From contig KV423987.1 of NCBI GenBank assembly GCA_001632435.1, positions 1 to 64,000 of the forward strand: a DNA stretch of 64,000 nucleotides. The letters are read 5' to 3'. Made by a program: the position numbers and the translations under genes. The notes beneath the pieces are model-generated. The model was given only the letters and a program-made list of their open reading frames with translations. It was not told the DNA's origin and ran no database searches. Positions 10,885 through 23,341 of this stretch are shown here, piece by piece. The first letter of the stretch is position 1; the number at the start of each line of letters is the position of its first letter. The stretch is from Calocera cornea HHB12733 (taxonomy: Eukaryota > Basidiomycota > Dacrymycetes > Dacrymycetales > Dacrymycetaceae).

Positions 10885-12560
10885 ATGCCAAGGCGTCGTC
10901 CAAACCCTACTACGGTCGTAGCGGAAGGACCCGTCCCGCCTCGATTTCGCTCACTCAAGGATTCGCCTGATGAGGTACGTTCGCAATCGCATGCTCGGCT
11001 CTGGCAGCTTGCACTCACAGTATTTAGCGCATCCGTAACCTGGGTTTTCTGGTCGAGAGCCGTTCCCTTGGGCATCCTTCGGTCAAGGCGCTGTACGAGG
11101 GCATCGTCAAGCCGGTCTTGCGCCAAACCATCCTACAGTCAGTGTCTCACAATAATGCGGTTGTCACCATTTCCTACTAATATACATAGACCTGGCCAGC
11201 CAGCGGTCGCACCGGTGACGCTAAAGAACCTTACGCGTGAACTTGACTACGTTCCTTATCGTCCCGTATACACTTCATCACCAACCTCAAGCGACACATT
11301 GCTTTTCCCGGCACCAATCGCTGAAGAACAGTCTCGCGGACCTGCTCCTGTCCAGCAAGGTACTTCATCGGAGCGCTGCATACAACCCAACTATCCTGGC
11401 GCAATCGGCATCGTTCGACGTACAACGGAAACACTCGGTGGCACGGTTGTGTATACCGACTTCCATGGTGCATTCTGTGAGCGGAAATATGCAATCGCGA
11501 AGTTTGCTTGCTGAGATCGACAGTGCGCACATGGATGGAAAGCTATCGCCCGCGGACGTGGGAAGGCATTATGGTCGAAACCACCATTGCCGCATACATC
11601 GCCGCATCCCACTCACCGTCCCTCGGCCCGTTGAAGTGGAATCGATGCCCTCGGATGTACACGGGCGCAGCTTTCCTAGACGAAAACGGCAATCTACTAT
11701 CAGAAAATACGCTACGAACTTTGGGCGCAGCCTTCGAGGACATGCGCCTTGGCAGTTGCACAGTATTGACTGGGGCAACTCTTGCGCCCTCTGGTCGGCC
11801 AGCCGGCACTCCGTTCCAGCAGAGCGCAAAACGACTATCTCAAGCCAGTAGACGCACCAAGATCGAACACTTCCTCGGTGCGAAGTGGATGGGAAAGATC
11901 CAGTACTGGCTGGAGAACGTCACAAGAATATGTTCCATTCTCAGAGTTCCGTACGTGAACGGCGAGCTGCTGGACTGGTCCTCCGTCGAGGTGCCGACCG
12001 GACATTGCTCTGAGATGGACATCTTGGCCCAGTGAGTTGAAGCTCAACACCGTTGGGAAGGTTTGCTGATGGCCGACAGACTCGCAGAACTCTTGGAGCT
12101 CAAGCTCATTGATGCGAGATGGAGCGGGAGCGAGCTTCGGTTCTTCAATTGGGATGGGAAGTACTGCGCAGGAAAAACCCGGACTTTGCTCGATCAGTCG
12201 GATCTGACCGCTCAGCAGAAGTTCGACGGTATCGTCGCACAGGCGAGGAACTTCAGCGGGAAGTGTTGCCTGACTTGTCGACTGGTACTCTCAGTATATC
12301 GACACCTGGAGCCTGTGCAGATGGCGCATCTGCAAGTGACGCATTGGGAGCGTACAGATCGCGAGGCGACCTCATCCGAAACCACGCCTTCTCCGATCCC
12401 GGTGCTGCGGCCTGGCCATTGGGACGCAGTTCCGCTCTACAATCCGGACCAGCTCGATGCCTTCGTCGCGCGTTATGTGCTTGAGTGCGATGAACTGGCG
12501 CTACATTTGAACCAGAGTGAAGCCTGGACCGCTAGCTTGCAAGAACAACATTTGGATTAG
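10885..12560 (+). CDS. Orphan protein (491 aa, five exons)
   Basis: Exons 10885-10974, 11028-11137, 11190-11476, 11524-12031 and 12080-12560. Introns are 47-53 nt with branch sites such as TACTAAT and TGCTGAG, and all phases close on one stop. The start is a basic MPRRRPNP, followed by a helical segment (IRNLGFLVESRSL, LYEGIVKPVLRQTI) and a Pro/Ser linker. The large C-terminal half (about residues 165-490) contains TWEGIMVETTIAAYIAASHS, KMDIL-type amphipathic helices and a CLTCR motif. I recognise no domain. It converges on the beta-rich gene ending at 12684, with only 123 bases between the two stops. Confidence 0.6.
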
Positions 12561-12683
12561 TTCGTTGGTATCGTGTGTTACATGTAGAGAGTTGCAATTG
12601 AGCAGATTAGAGGAACGGACCGAAAATTGGAAAGCCGACGTGCGCGAGAAATGACAGCATGGCCCCAAACTCTGGGCATGGAC

Positions 12684-15119
12684 CTAGAGGCACAGTCTAT
12701 GCCATGCGGCAGACTGCTGCACACTGGAGCCTTGCCGAAGCATATCTATATCGTGCGCGAGCGCTCGATCAGCTATAATGTTGCTGCTGCTGAACGGAAG
12801 ACTCCGTTGGACTGGAGGCATGTAGGCGATCGAGAGTGATGCATATGGTTTGACTCTCCAGATAGCGAGATTCCATTTGTCCGAAATGTCGAAGTCATCC
12901 TCATAGACGCCATGTTGAGCCTCGGCACCATTGAAAGCTGAATGATCCACAGTCTGCGTTGGTGCTATTTGGTAAAACACATCTTCATCGCCGACCTGGT
13001 GACCCATAAGGACTTGATCACCATCCATCTTGAAGGCGATGAGGGAAGGCAAGGTTCGAACACCATATCCTCGTAATAGTGCCTCCAGTGGCCCTTCCGG
13101 GAAGTTGATGACATATGACTTGAGGTCATCGATATCCGTCAGGAACCCGGGAGGAAGACCTTCGACCTTCACGCGAGGTCTACTGCTGAGGGATGTTGAT
13201 GGTACTTTGAACTGCCTAAGCGCCATTTGACACTCCTTCACGACATTCAGCCTCGTATCGAAGATGTCTTGGAATGGCTTACCAGAATGCCAGAATCTAT
13301 CGCCTCTACACGTTCGCTCTCACTGGGAGGGCGAAATTGCTCTTGATCCCAACCAGCTGCGGGTATCGTCCACCGGACCCCGCTGCTGGAAGTTGCCACA
13401 GATCCATGCAGGAGGAGAGGCCTTCTACACACGCGTGGAGACACCAGAATCGTGCCATTGGCTGTTCTTACTTGCATCATGTCGCAGTGTAACAGTGCGT
13501 CGCCAGGCGAACCCTCATAGACAGCCTGCAGGGTGGGCGCGGCTCCACGCTTCCTCGAAGAAAGGGGCGAAAGTGGCGCAGAAACTATTCTTGACGCGGC
13601 CTCTTGACAACCGTAGACTGCGGCCCGGGTATCGTGAGAAATCCAATACGCAGTGTAAGAGCGTGTGTCGATTGATAGAGCCGTAAGATATTCCGAGGGA
13701 TCGATTGAGAGCTGCCAAACTGGATCCAATCGGAATTGGTCTCGTTTTGGTGACAGCACCAGTTGTTGAACCACGATCCTAGAGCTGTTTCTGATGATGA
13801 TGGTCGCAATACCCGAAGCGCCTTCAGGACTTGGTATGACGATTCCTTCGTCTACGTGATGCGACATTTGAAGCAAGCATTGTGGTTCCAGCCGCGAGGA
13901 AGCTGATCCAACGGGTGTAGCGTGCGATTGTAAGGATTGGAGGCTGTAGACGTGGACGGCCAATGACTTCACGATTACGAGATGCTTCGCGATGAAGCCC
14001 GCGTAGCACTGGTCCTGTTGAAGTGCATCAGCATCATTCACCGGCTGTACCCCGCACGTCTAAACTCACGTTTTGTGCAGTGGCTAGTCTGACCTCTGCA
14101 TTCTGTGACCACACCAACACTCTGTAATCGACTTGACCTTCGTAAACTCCATGTAGACTGATATCACCATTGAATGCAACCGCTTCAGAATAGCCGGGTT
14201 GGTGGTGGACGACATTGATTTTGTCGTTCTTGATGTCGACCAGATACGAGTGGGACTGGCCGATACCTTCGGATTCATAGACGACGTCATCTTCATATGA
14301 CCATTCCGGAAGATAATCATACGACAGGACAGCGTTAGTGGAGGAAGAGTTGCGGAAGGTGACGCCGGTGCTAGCTGCGAAATTGACCAAGTCTGCCGGT
14401 TGCCAGGTGTCGATCAAATCTGCTTTACCCGTAGACGGATACAGATGTAAAAGCCGCAATGTTCCATCGGAGTGGGACTGCAATATGGTATTGTCGATCA
14501 CCGTGAACCATATGATCCAACCATCCGCGGGCGCTGCGATCGAAGCCCGTCTGCCAAATGGCGCCAATGGTCTTGAAGAAGCCGCTACAGGCCATCCCAG
14601 CGTGTCTTTTGAGCCCTGTACCCCTTGTAGAGGGGAGGGCGCGCCTGCGACGTTACTGCCCAAGTCTTCGAGGGGCCCTTTCGCAGTGGACGGCTGGCGG
14701 TGGATACAACTGGCGGCGTCATTGCTGGAATCCTCAGCTTTGCCATCGCAGGGGCCTTCTATGAACTGAGCGGCACTGGAGGCCGGAGTGGAGCACAATT
14801 GGAGATTGAGCGAGCTGGAAGGCGAGGAACCGTCGCTGAGTGCGGCCTCCGGGACAACAGTGGCGCCAGATACAACATCTTCATCCGATCCGCTGCTGCT
14901 GGACGAGCCTTTGTCGAACCACTGTCGAAAATGCTGCATTAGGTTCTTGCCGGCCGACCGCTGCGACAGGACGACCGTAGTCGAGCGTTCCTTCCGCATT
15001 AGCCGGTGTAACTTCATGATTGAAGAGGACGACGAGGTGGTCGTTGGGGGGCTGGAGGAGGTGCTGTGCCGGAGGCAAAGCAGATCATGCCCATTGTATA
15101 GCTGGCTGACAGGTCCCAT
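12684..15119 (-). CDS. Beta-rich, propeller-like orphan protein (777 aa)
   Basis: Minus-strand exons 15119-14070, 14014-13283 and 13235-12684. Both introns (55 and 47 nt) are phase 0 with GTGAGT and GTAAGC donors, and the frame closes over 777 residues. Residues 1-185 are Ser-rich and probably disordered. Residues ~190-560 alternate hydrophobic strands and turns (ADGWIIWFTVIDNTILQ, GTLRLLHLYP, LVIVKSLAVHVYSL), which suggests a beta-propeller without clear WD repeats. The last exon is mixed alpha/beta. A similar layout is seen in the protein at 35-1617. The gene lies head to tail with the Plavaka transposase (160 bases downstream of its stop, same strand). No family recognised. Confidence 0.6.
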
Positions 15120-15278
15120 TCACATGACCATGATGTGCAGTCGGAGTCTTAACTTGGGGGCAACCCAAAGAGCCATACTGCTTCCGTTCCGCTTAGATTC
15201 CATTACTCACCAATGTTGACTAAGCAAGCCATCGTGAAGGAGCGAAGTTATGAAAACGACGGTTGCAGATCATCAGAT

Positions 15279-18200
15279 TCAGGCTAGTAACAGGAAACTG
15301 TCTCGGTCCAGGTAGCGATTGAGGAAAAACGTGTCGCACATGTCCAAGACAGTGTCGGATGTCCAGCAAGCATCGTCGCGGGCAACTGGCTGCAGCATGC
15401 AGTTTCGCTTGATGCATTTCAGCTCAACCACACTCGCCAAAGCCTCTCCATTCCCAGATCGCAACCGCTTGACCACAGATAGACCAGAAGGATGGTCACC
15501 CTTCGAGGATGGCTTACTGAACCACTCAACGTAGGCTAGTGGTTCCGTGACACTTCTTCCGGTCAAACTCAGACTGCCGGACACGGGCACCTGGAAGATC
15601 AACCTGAGCCGCCCAACGAGAAACGCTGAAACGGTTCAGAATCTGGTTTATGACGACCTATGGTGAGAAAACTCACCTGAAATGCCTCTGTGGGCACCGT
15701 TGTTGTCATATATCAAGACAGTGTCAAACCGAGCGGGATGAGCCTTCATCAACAATGGTCCTTTGGCACGAGCACAGCACGCGTGAGCCGTAGACATGTG
15801 TGTCCGAGACGTCTCGCCATACTGTGTGCACTCGGCTCGATTGTGGAACGTGCACTTACTCCAAGCCATGACATAATCAAATGGCAAAGTCGCACTCTTG
15901 ACGGCGTCCGGTGTAAGCTCCTGTTTCCCTTGCGCCCGGCGAACAAAATTGTGGAGGGCAGGAATGAACTTCGTGCAGCCCCATATCTTCGGATCCAGAA
16001 CATCGCAAATGGGTAACGCAGGGAATGTTGGTTTCTTGGCAAGTAAATGGCGAGTTGACGTATCTGTCGGCGGAGACTTTGCCTGAGCCTTGGTGGCCGT
16101 CCCTGTATCCGGAAATCATTGAGCAGCCGAGCAACACCCTTCATGATTTCATGGTAAGCTTAACGCACCGAGTTTCCAGTCAATTAGAGCGTCAAATTTG
16201 AACACTGCTTCATGACGCTGCACCCATAGTGCCATCTCTTGCGTGGCAGAACCTTGTCTGCCGCTGCTCTCGCGGAAAGGAAGCTTTGCATGCTCCTTGT
16301 GTTGCTGCTCCATGGTATCCGTAGACCAATTCAGCAAAGATCCTGCTTCCATGATACCCGGCGGGTAGTGTACCAGAGAGTGAAGCTTCGGTATGCAGAA
16401 AAAGTTTGCTGGAGAAGTCAGGTTAGTCTATCACACCCATTCCTAGCCAAGAACTAGCCTACGTACTGGAGAGTTTCTCGCTTTGGTCGCTTTCTTTGAT
16501 TTTCCTGGCTCCTAGCAGGACGAAGCCCTCCTTATTACCATGGAAGTGCAGCAATGCCTCCCGCAACAGAACAAGGCTCTTTTCGGAATGTAAGTCGAGC
16601 GTTGCTAGGTAGTAAAAGTCTAAGAGCGCCCGGGTAGCTTTCAGAACCATGATGCCAGCTGTGCCTTTGTCGCGCAGAGAAGTCGAGCCGCCCAGAGCGC
16701 CGAGTAACACCTTGGTAACATCCTTGAACTCTTGCCCCGTTCGTTGTGATAGGGTGCTGAAGCCTTTCCCGAAGTGCTGAGCGCCGTTTGTTTGCGGAAG
16801 AGCTTGGAGTAACTTATCAAACTCTTTTCTCCCTAGAATGTCTTCCTGCCATATCACCAGATGCTTGAGCATCCCTTGAAGTAGCTGGTGGAGTACATCG
16901 GGATATATCGAAGAATGAATCTGTTGATGAGGCAAGTCGGCGAAGAATGGCTTCTGGACGAGAGTGAAAGACAACGCTTTCGCCACTGTTGCTCCGGAGC
17001 GCAACTGACCTCTTCTGGTGTGCGTTGCGGAATTGATATCGAAATTCAAGACTGGTAGAGTCGTTCCTCTGGAGGTTTGATGCAGCCCGAGATCCGCCTG
17101 CTCCGCAGCGCAGCTCATGTCGACGGACTTGGTCGGCGGAGTTAGGAGTCCTTTCAGGACATTGATGGTGACCTTGCTATCTCGCGGTAAACAGCGATGA
17201 GCATAAACGGTGTCGTCCAACAAGGGCTCGTCGCCGGTCAACTCCATCCCCATGTTTCGAAAGTTGATACTGCCAATGGGACAACGCAGATATTGAGTGC
17301 AGGTGACTAGACACTGTTCGGGGTAGTCGGCGATCCACCCGGCAAGAACGGGAAAGCATAATCTGGAGACCCCATCGCTTGACATTAGCACCATGCCCTC
17401 TCTTCCGGGTCCGATAGTCTCTTTCAAGAGATGGCTAACGCATTGATGAAAAAGGCGATGCCGGGCAATCTTTGCGCGTTCGTCGCTAAGCCCTAGATTA
17501 TCGAATTTGTTGGTCGGGAGATAGCCGAGGAGAACAATGGCCTGCTGAGTAGGTGCCCTGTGAACGGCTTTGGGAAGATTCCCAATCGAGAGATAGACTG
17601 GATAGCCATATCGATCCCCAGTATGTTGAGTCAGGAGGGTTTTATCAGATCCCAGTATGAGCGGCACCAGTGTCGCTCCAGGGGGTAGTTGTTTCTGGAG
17701 CAGCTTAGTCAGTAAAACCAAAGCATGTAGTACGCAAGACGTGCCTGCATTCTCCACCACCAATTGCCTGTCCACATCTCGCCTAGAAGTCGATATTGTC
17801 CCGCGCCGTCAATGTAGTGCTTCTCAGGCTGGAACTGAAGGACATCTGCAAACCGAGGGTCACTGAAAAGCATTCTGATTGCTTCAAGGACACTGCGGTG
17901 CCAGAATTCACAACTTTCCTCAGTGCCCTCTAAGCGAAACACCGTCTTCTGCCAACTCAGAGTGGTGCAGGGGAGCATGTTGTCGATCATGTGATTGAGT
18001 TCGTAGCAGTTCTTGAAGGACAAGTCGAGAGCTTTAACAAGCTGGCGCACCCTCAGCAATTTTTCGACTAGACAGAGCCTCCTAAACTTACTTCTGGGTC
18101 AAGCAGTCGGTTTGCGGCGGCTTGGCTGGGTGCTTCGGTCTTAATCCATCGAGCAACCAGCCAATCTAAGCGGGAGCGAAACGGGGCGTATGGGGAGCCG

Positions 18201-18739
18201 GGTGTATTGCTTGCCTGGCCCCTCCTCGAACCAGAACATGGATTGGGTGCCTGATCTAGGAGGGGTCTTCCAGCCGGAGGTTCGAACCTCTCAATCTTGA
18301 CGGGTGGCCTATTAAGGTCGTCGAAGATATCAGCTGAAGAGAATTCTTCTGGTCTGGGTGTACCTCTTGCACTTGTCGATTGCTTGGACAGGTCTTCCAA
18401 AAGAAGCGACGACGAGCATCCAGGTTGACGGGGCTCCACTGGTTTGAGACTGGTTCCCACTATAAATGTGTCTTCCAAGTCAACATCCTCATCCAGAGCC
18501 CCCACGTCCACCAAGGGTGCCAGAGAGCAGTCATCCAATTGGATGTAATCCCGGAATGCCGCGTAACAAGGGGAAGAAGCTTTCTGGAGAGCGTGTGCTT
18601 TGAGCGCTGTCCATGTGTCCATGGCTCTATTGCAGCCAGAACACCGCATTGACATAGCTTTCACGGATGAGTCGCTGTATGGCAGAGTGCTGGCTCCTGG
18701 GAATGGGGCTTCAGTAAGAACATTTCGTCCACAAAACAT
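15279..18739 (-). CDS. Plavaka-type transposase, apparently full length (1061 aa)
   Basis: Six exons on the minus strand: 18739-18092, 18041-17745, 17694-16467, 16408-16169, 16102-15677, 15625-15279, all phases consistent. The N-terminus has a zinc-binding motif (C33-x2-C36-x12-H49-x8-C58), then a disordered, acidic segment. The family blocks follow in the usual order: GNWWWRMQ joined to KQLPPGATLVPLILGSDKT; the core block DGVSRLCFPVLAGWIADYPE; PDVLHQLLQGMLKHLVIW; the STDTMEQQHKEHAKLPFR block; and a C-terminal LAYVEWF...SDTVLDMC domain. The second intron (17744-17695) uses a GC-AG pair, and the joined frame restores the family spacing. I see no stop or frameshift, so the gene may be active. 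It catalyses cut-and-paste DNA transposition by family inference. The protein is known from basidiomycete CACTA-like elements. Confidence 0.88.
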
Positions 18740-18940
18740 TGCTCAAGGCGACGCACCTCTTTCCAACTATCCGCTCCTTGCAGTCGTTGAACTCTCAACT
18801 CTCCGCTGCCGACGCCCAGATCACCTCCTAATGTCTCCTCTCAGCCCTACTGCTCCGTCGTCCCTATATGGGACTTGTTCAGTCGTACACTGTCGGACAC
18901 AGTCGTACTTTTCCGGTTGTTGACTGAGTTGTCGGATATT

Positions 18941-19012
18941 GATGTATAACGCTGTATATCGCCGTATAATGTCGTATAACGCAGTATAACGCAGTATATT
19001 GCCGTATAATGC
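18941..19012 (-). repeat. 10-bp phased array, copy 2 (inverted)
   Basis: Seven 10-base units on the plus strand, GATGTATAAC, GCTGTATATC, GCCGTATAAT, GTCGTATAAC, GCAGTATAAC, GCAGTATATT, GCCGTATAAT, which are the reverse complement of the ATTATACNGC unit at 7.7 and 34.85 kb. The array sits about 200 bases upstream of the Plavaka start codon. Just inside it, CAGTCGTAC occurs twice (about 18883 and 18899). Confidence 0.75.
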
Positions 19013-19348
19013 TTCACGATGAGGTTAAGCAGGGAATTGCCTTAATCGAAGATGACGATGAATATTTTGGCGAATAGAGACTCAAATGAATGGGAACAAG
19101 CAATGGGACAGCTTAGCGGTTGACGAGGGTATCATGGTGCGGCTGAACGGAAGCAGACGCCAAAATGCTTCCAGCGTGCAGACATAGGTGAGAGAGTGTA
19201 GATACTTAGCCCGTGGTAATGGGACGGGTATAGTTTGTGATGCAGGATTGATGCAGAGTTGTGAAGTATGATACCAATCTATTCAAGCAAGTGCACAAAG
19301 CGATAGCTGTACCGTAGGAACTATGCAGGGGTGACTGATTGAAGCAGT

Positions 19349-22300
19349 TTACTGCTTCCGGCTCCCTGCCTTTCTGCGATTGATAGTCCTCTCTGGGGAT
19401 TGAGCAAAACGGCGTGGTGGCCTCACGATGCGGTTCGAGCGTGTCGATCTGAGAATTGGGAGATTGGGATCGCCTGCCGTATTGCTGCACTGCTGAGAAG
19501 GTCCGGCCGACCCGGACTCCTCTGCGACAGATCGAAGTACACGACCCATAGACTGCGGGGTCGATATCGCAAGATCAGGAAACGTCTCCTCAATTGGAAG
19601 GCTTGTTGTTTCGTCAGATTCGGAAGTAGGCAAGCCGGTCGCCACAAAGGCAACCTGCAAGGTTGCTGGTGTGGATGAACCAAGGGGGTGAATGTTGAAA
19701 GCACAGGTCCTATCTTCGTCTGCAGTGTTCGGTTGCTGGACAGTGCGATCCTTTGGCGTCTCCAAAGCGGTGTCAAGCACGTTGCTGTCATGTACTGAGG
19801 AAGGGGTCGCAAGAACTTTGGAAACAACAGGGGAGCCGCAAGGTGTCATCAAACCTTGATAGCGCAGAATGTCCCCATCTTCCGAGGTAGTTCCGCCGAA
19901 GAATAGTTTGAGCGGTTGTTGTCCGCCGGTCGTAACAGTATCGATGTGTACTCGTCCGACCTCCTTGTCCAAAGTGATGTCAGAATTCGGCACCTCAAAG
20001 GTCGGAGGGTCGAGCGAGGCGATGGGCGCGTTGGGGACGTCTTGGGTGCAAAGTGGTATGCTGACAGGCGTCAGAATTGGGTCGGAATCCGATACAGATC
20101 CTGCTGATGTTCAGGGAGAGAAGGGTACTCAATGGACGCAGGACATACTAGTCAATAGCTCTTGGCTGAATGGAGGCGTATCAGCGGAAGATGGAGATCC
20201 GATCGCTGAGATGCGTAAGGACGGTAGTCTCATGTGACGCCACTGATGCTTGTCCGTGGTTGCGATTGGGTCCATCCCCTCTCTCGAAGAAGTAGCATTC
20301 GGTGCGGACGATTTGTATAACGATGTGGAGAGCATCTTCCGTTCCATGTCCTTGGTCTGTAGATCGGAACGTTGCTCACTTGCTCCACAGCGTTGCTCGT
20401 TAACCTCCCTCGTTGAGCCTACAGACCCAGTATCCAGGACGGAATGCACGTTATCAAAGATGCGGCCATTCTGTCGGATGTCTTGTACGCTTGGGTCTTC
20501 CACAACCTGGTTGATGTTCATGGATCCAAGTTCACCTTGTGAGTTATCATCCCAATGAGCAGGATTCCCCCAACCCCGGGCCGACTCGTCAGAGATCGGC
20601 TGGGTGTGATCCGGAGAATCATTACGCAGGCGCGCGATGAAAGCATCGACGTAGTTAGGCTCTTCTTCAGTGGTAACTTGCTGAACACCACTAGCGACCC
20701 TAATGTATCGAGTCAGTACAGAACGCATGACGGCTCAAGCAGCGACTTACAATGCATCCACGAACATATGCTTCATGATTTTCTTGTATTTTGCGGGAAA
20801 TGCGGCGGCAAAGGTCTCGATATTCTCCAGATGCTTGAAATAGGTTTTGCTCCAAGCGTCTGCGCTAAACTGGTGCGTCAGAGCACTTGCTTTGGTACCC
20901 GTGGACCACTGATCTAAGGAGCAATGTATCTGCATTTGTGTCAGCTCGCATCTATCGCAAAAGCGTGATTGATCATACAGCTGTCGCGAGAAGGGCCAGA
21001 GCAGGGGCCTTTGCGTGAGCGAACCTATCATGGAATGCCACTCCCTCACTGTCCCGATTCTTGAACCACACTCGGATCGCTGTTAACCTAAGACAAGGGT
21101 GTTCGTATACTCGTCTTGGAACCTTGACCCATGAAGTCAGTTACGCGCTCTGAATCAGGACGAGCAATGCTTTGACGCACCGGGATATCATTGTCCGCAC
21201 ATAGAAAGAGCCCTCCTGATAGAAGGCGCTTGACTTCAGCTGCAACCGCTGCCGGACCTTTCGATACCGGAAGACAATAGCATTCCAATACGAGCGCTTC
21301 GGCAGCAGACCGAACCTCGCCCCTAAATTGGGCCATTCTCTGCCCAACCTGTAGTCCAACTCAGCGGCAGCACACATGAGCTCAGCTATTACGCACAATG
21401 CCTCGGATGTTATCCGCATATCCCTGGTCGAGTAGGAAGCGCTGGGTAAAATGGCTCCTCTGAAGACCCAACTTGTTTGCCGAATCTTTGAAAGTTTCTT
21501 CTATCCACTTGTCGCTCACATCACCGTCCGGAAACGCACATAGCAATGCAAGGTTTAAACGATAGAGCGGATTCTGTGCCCGTACAATTCTGTATGACCT
21601 TGGAGTAAGGTCGCACATACGGAGGTGCTTTCCCGACCGAGAGTTTTCGGATTGTGATGATGCGTGAGATTCTGTAAGATGTTCCGTTTCAGAGGTATCG
21701 ATACTATCGTCCAATGATTCGTTGATTGGCTGTCTTGGAATGGTGTGCTCTTCCTTTCGGCGGCGGCGTTGTCGACGAGGTGGATTTATCGATTCGGAAG
21801 ATAGCGACTCAAACTGGATGGCCGCTAAGCCAAAATAACAAGCAAAGAATGTTCATGCGGACCTGAATGGACCGACGGCGGGACCTGCCTGCTGCGGGAC
21901 GTGTACCCACTGCAATTGAAGCCGGGCGAGACACGCTTCGAGCAGTGCCCACGTTGTCTAGGTAGTAGTTAGCTTGATTAGACGAACACATAATACATGA
22001 ACGTGTGTCTACTTACACACCGTCTGTCGAGAACACCCCTCCCTTTCTGCTCCTTTTCTTGCCGCAGAGGTGCCGCCGCGCATGGCCTCACTCCTCGACC
22101 TCTGCTCGTAGCCAGCTTGGGCGTGGGATCCATGACGGGGGCCAAGGCTTCTCAGATCCTCGTAGTCAGGATGGTAGTGGGGTCTAACAGCCTCAGACGT
22201 ATGCTGCGGGCGTCTGCCTTGTTTAGATTGCGGGCGGCGTTCTGATGATCGGGCGACTTGCTTCATAAAGCTTCGATGCCGCGACGAGGCTGGCGGCCGA

Positions 22301-22670
22301 CTGCCAATATGCGGTTCGTTACGATCATCCTCCAGGTATTCTTCTAAGGGCTCTCCACCAGAGTCAACCGCCTCAGAGTAGTCTTCGTCGGAAGCGGCTA
22401 AGGTGAAGTACTCTAGCAGGAGATTGACGCAGTCGGCATCCATTGGAAGTACGGTGTTGAGGGGGACGCACCTTCATCGTTCGATGATGAATGGTTCCGC
22501 GCCACTCTTCCTCCACCCCGTAAGCGGCTGCGACCTGGCCCTTCTCGCACGTCTCGCGGTCCTAGTTCATGAAAAGCGTTAATGACGTCCCACAGACGAG
22601 ATCTAGAATACGACTGACCGCGTAGGGCTTGGGAACGATGACGAGTTTCAAAGCGTGCTGAGGGCGCCAT
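19349..22670 (-). CDS. DUF6532-domain protein (951 aa, ten exons)
   Basis: Minus-strand exons: 22670-22619, 22561-22472, 22412-22017, 21957-21863, 21813-21397, 21348-21129, 21079-20979, 20929-20751, 20699-20149, 20103-19349; every phase agrees and one stop ends the frame. Residues 1-275 are charged and disordered with Arg-rich patches (PPRRQRRRRKEE). Residues ~279-516 match the DUF6532 pattern seen in Agaricomycetes: LTPRSYRIVR, LLCAFPDG, a Trp-containing helix, QFRGEVRSAAEALV, VWFKNRDSEGVAFHDRF, and LLATAIHCSLDQWSTG. The remaining ~435 residues are disordered and end in a basic RTINRRKAGSRKQ. The donor at 21128 has two phase-equivalent alternatives a few bases away. Domain function is unknown. 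The basic tails would suit a nuclear or nucleic-acid-associated protein. Confidence 0.75.
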
Positions 22671-23341
22671 CTCTGGGCTGCACTGGCCGCGAACAGCCTG
22701 AGTAGCAGACTAATGATTGAAGCCGCCGGGCCAGTGGCCCAGTCTGCTGTCCGCTCTCCGGATGGTTTGACCTGCGACGGCAAACGTGCTGTACGACTCT
22801 AGTGTTGGCACTTTGAAAGGCTGGACGGGGGCAGCGGAGCAGAGGACGAGTCAAAGCCGTACGAGGCTTTCACTCGGTTGGGAAGAGCAAAATTATAATC
22901 CGAACAGTGTTTTTGCATCCCCGTACAGTAGTCTCAATGCTTCTTTCACTCTTGATCCCCAAAGAATTTCAGGCATGCTCCGCGACTCCTACGTAATTCG
23001 GAGCTGTTTAATGGCTGCGGTGATGCTCGGCGTCGTATCTACAGCGGAAGCATCAATCCCGTGCAATCAACGCGCTTCTTGCTCTTGCCACAGCGGGAGG
23101 CTCGAAGGACATTCGACAACAGTTGCCGAGTTTTCCGAAACCCAGCTTCGTGACCTGTGATTGCCGTCCGTGGAATCTCTAGCTCCCGCGTACAATTTGG
23201 CGTTAGTCGGCGGACTGGGAAGGCAAGCAGCAACATCGATATGATTAATGTCGGGTTCTCGATGACAGATGGCGAACGCCAAGAATCAGATGTTAAGCTA
23301 CACGCATAGCATAAGGAACAGGTATGTATGTTGTGGAATCA

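Larger units (their letters stand above)
7711..19012 (-). mobile_element. Possible cargo-bearing Plavaka-type element
   Basis: Inverted copies of the same 10-bp repeat array stand at 7711-7770 and 18941-19012. The transposase start codon (18739) lies about 200 bases inside the right array and the gene reads inward. Between the arrays are the transposase and three intron-rich genes (a DUF6532-like protein, an orphan, and the beta-rich 777-aa protein). The layout fits a DNA transposon whose subterminal repeats bracket its genes. I could not find matching terminal inverted repeats or a target-site duplication outside the arrays, so the boundaries and the idea of cargo remain inference. The real left end could be much nearer the transposase. 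Confidence 0.3.

Noticed and set aside
16103..16168. Apparent frameshift and stop in the Plavaka C-terminal third
   Set aside because: An intron (GTGCGT to ATACAG) in phase 1 removes the stop and restores the family sequence, so the gene is not broken here.
18280..18300. tRNA B-box-like GGTTCGAACCT
   Set aside because: It lies inside the Plavaka first exon (coding RFEPP) and has no A-box or cloverleaf around it. The similar GATTCGAATCC at about 53565 is inside Spc7 coding sequence.
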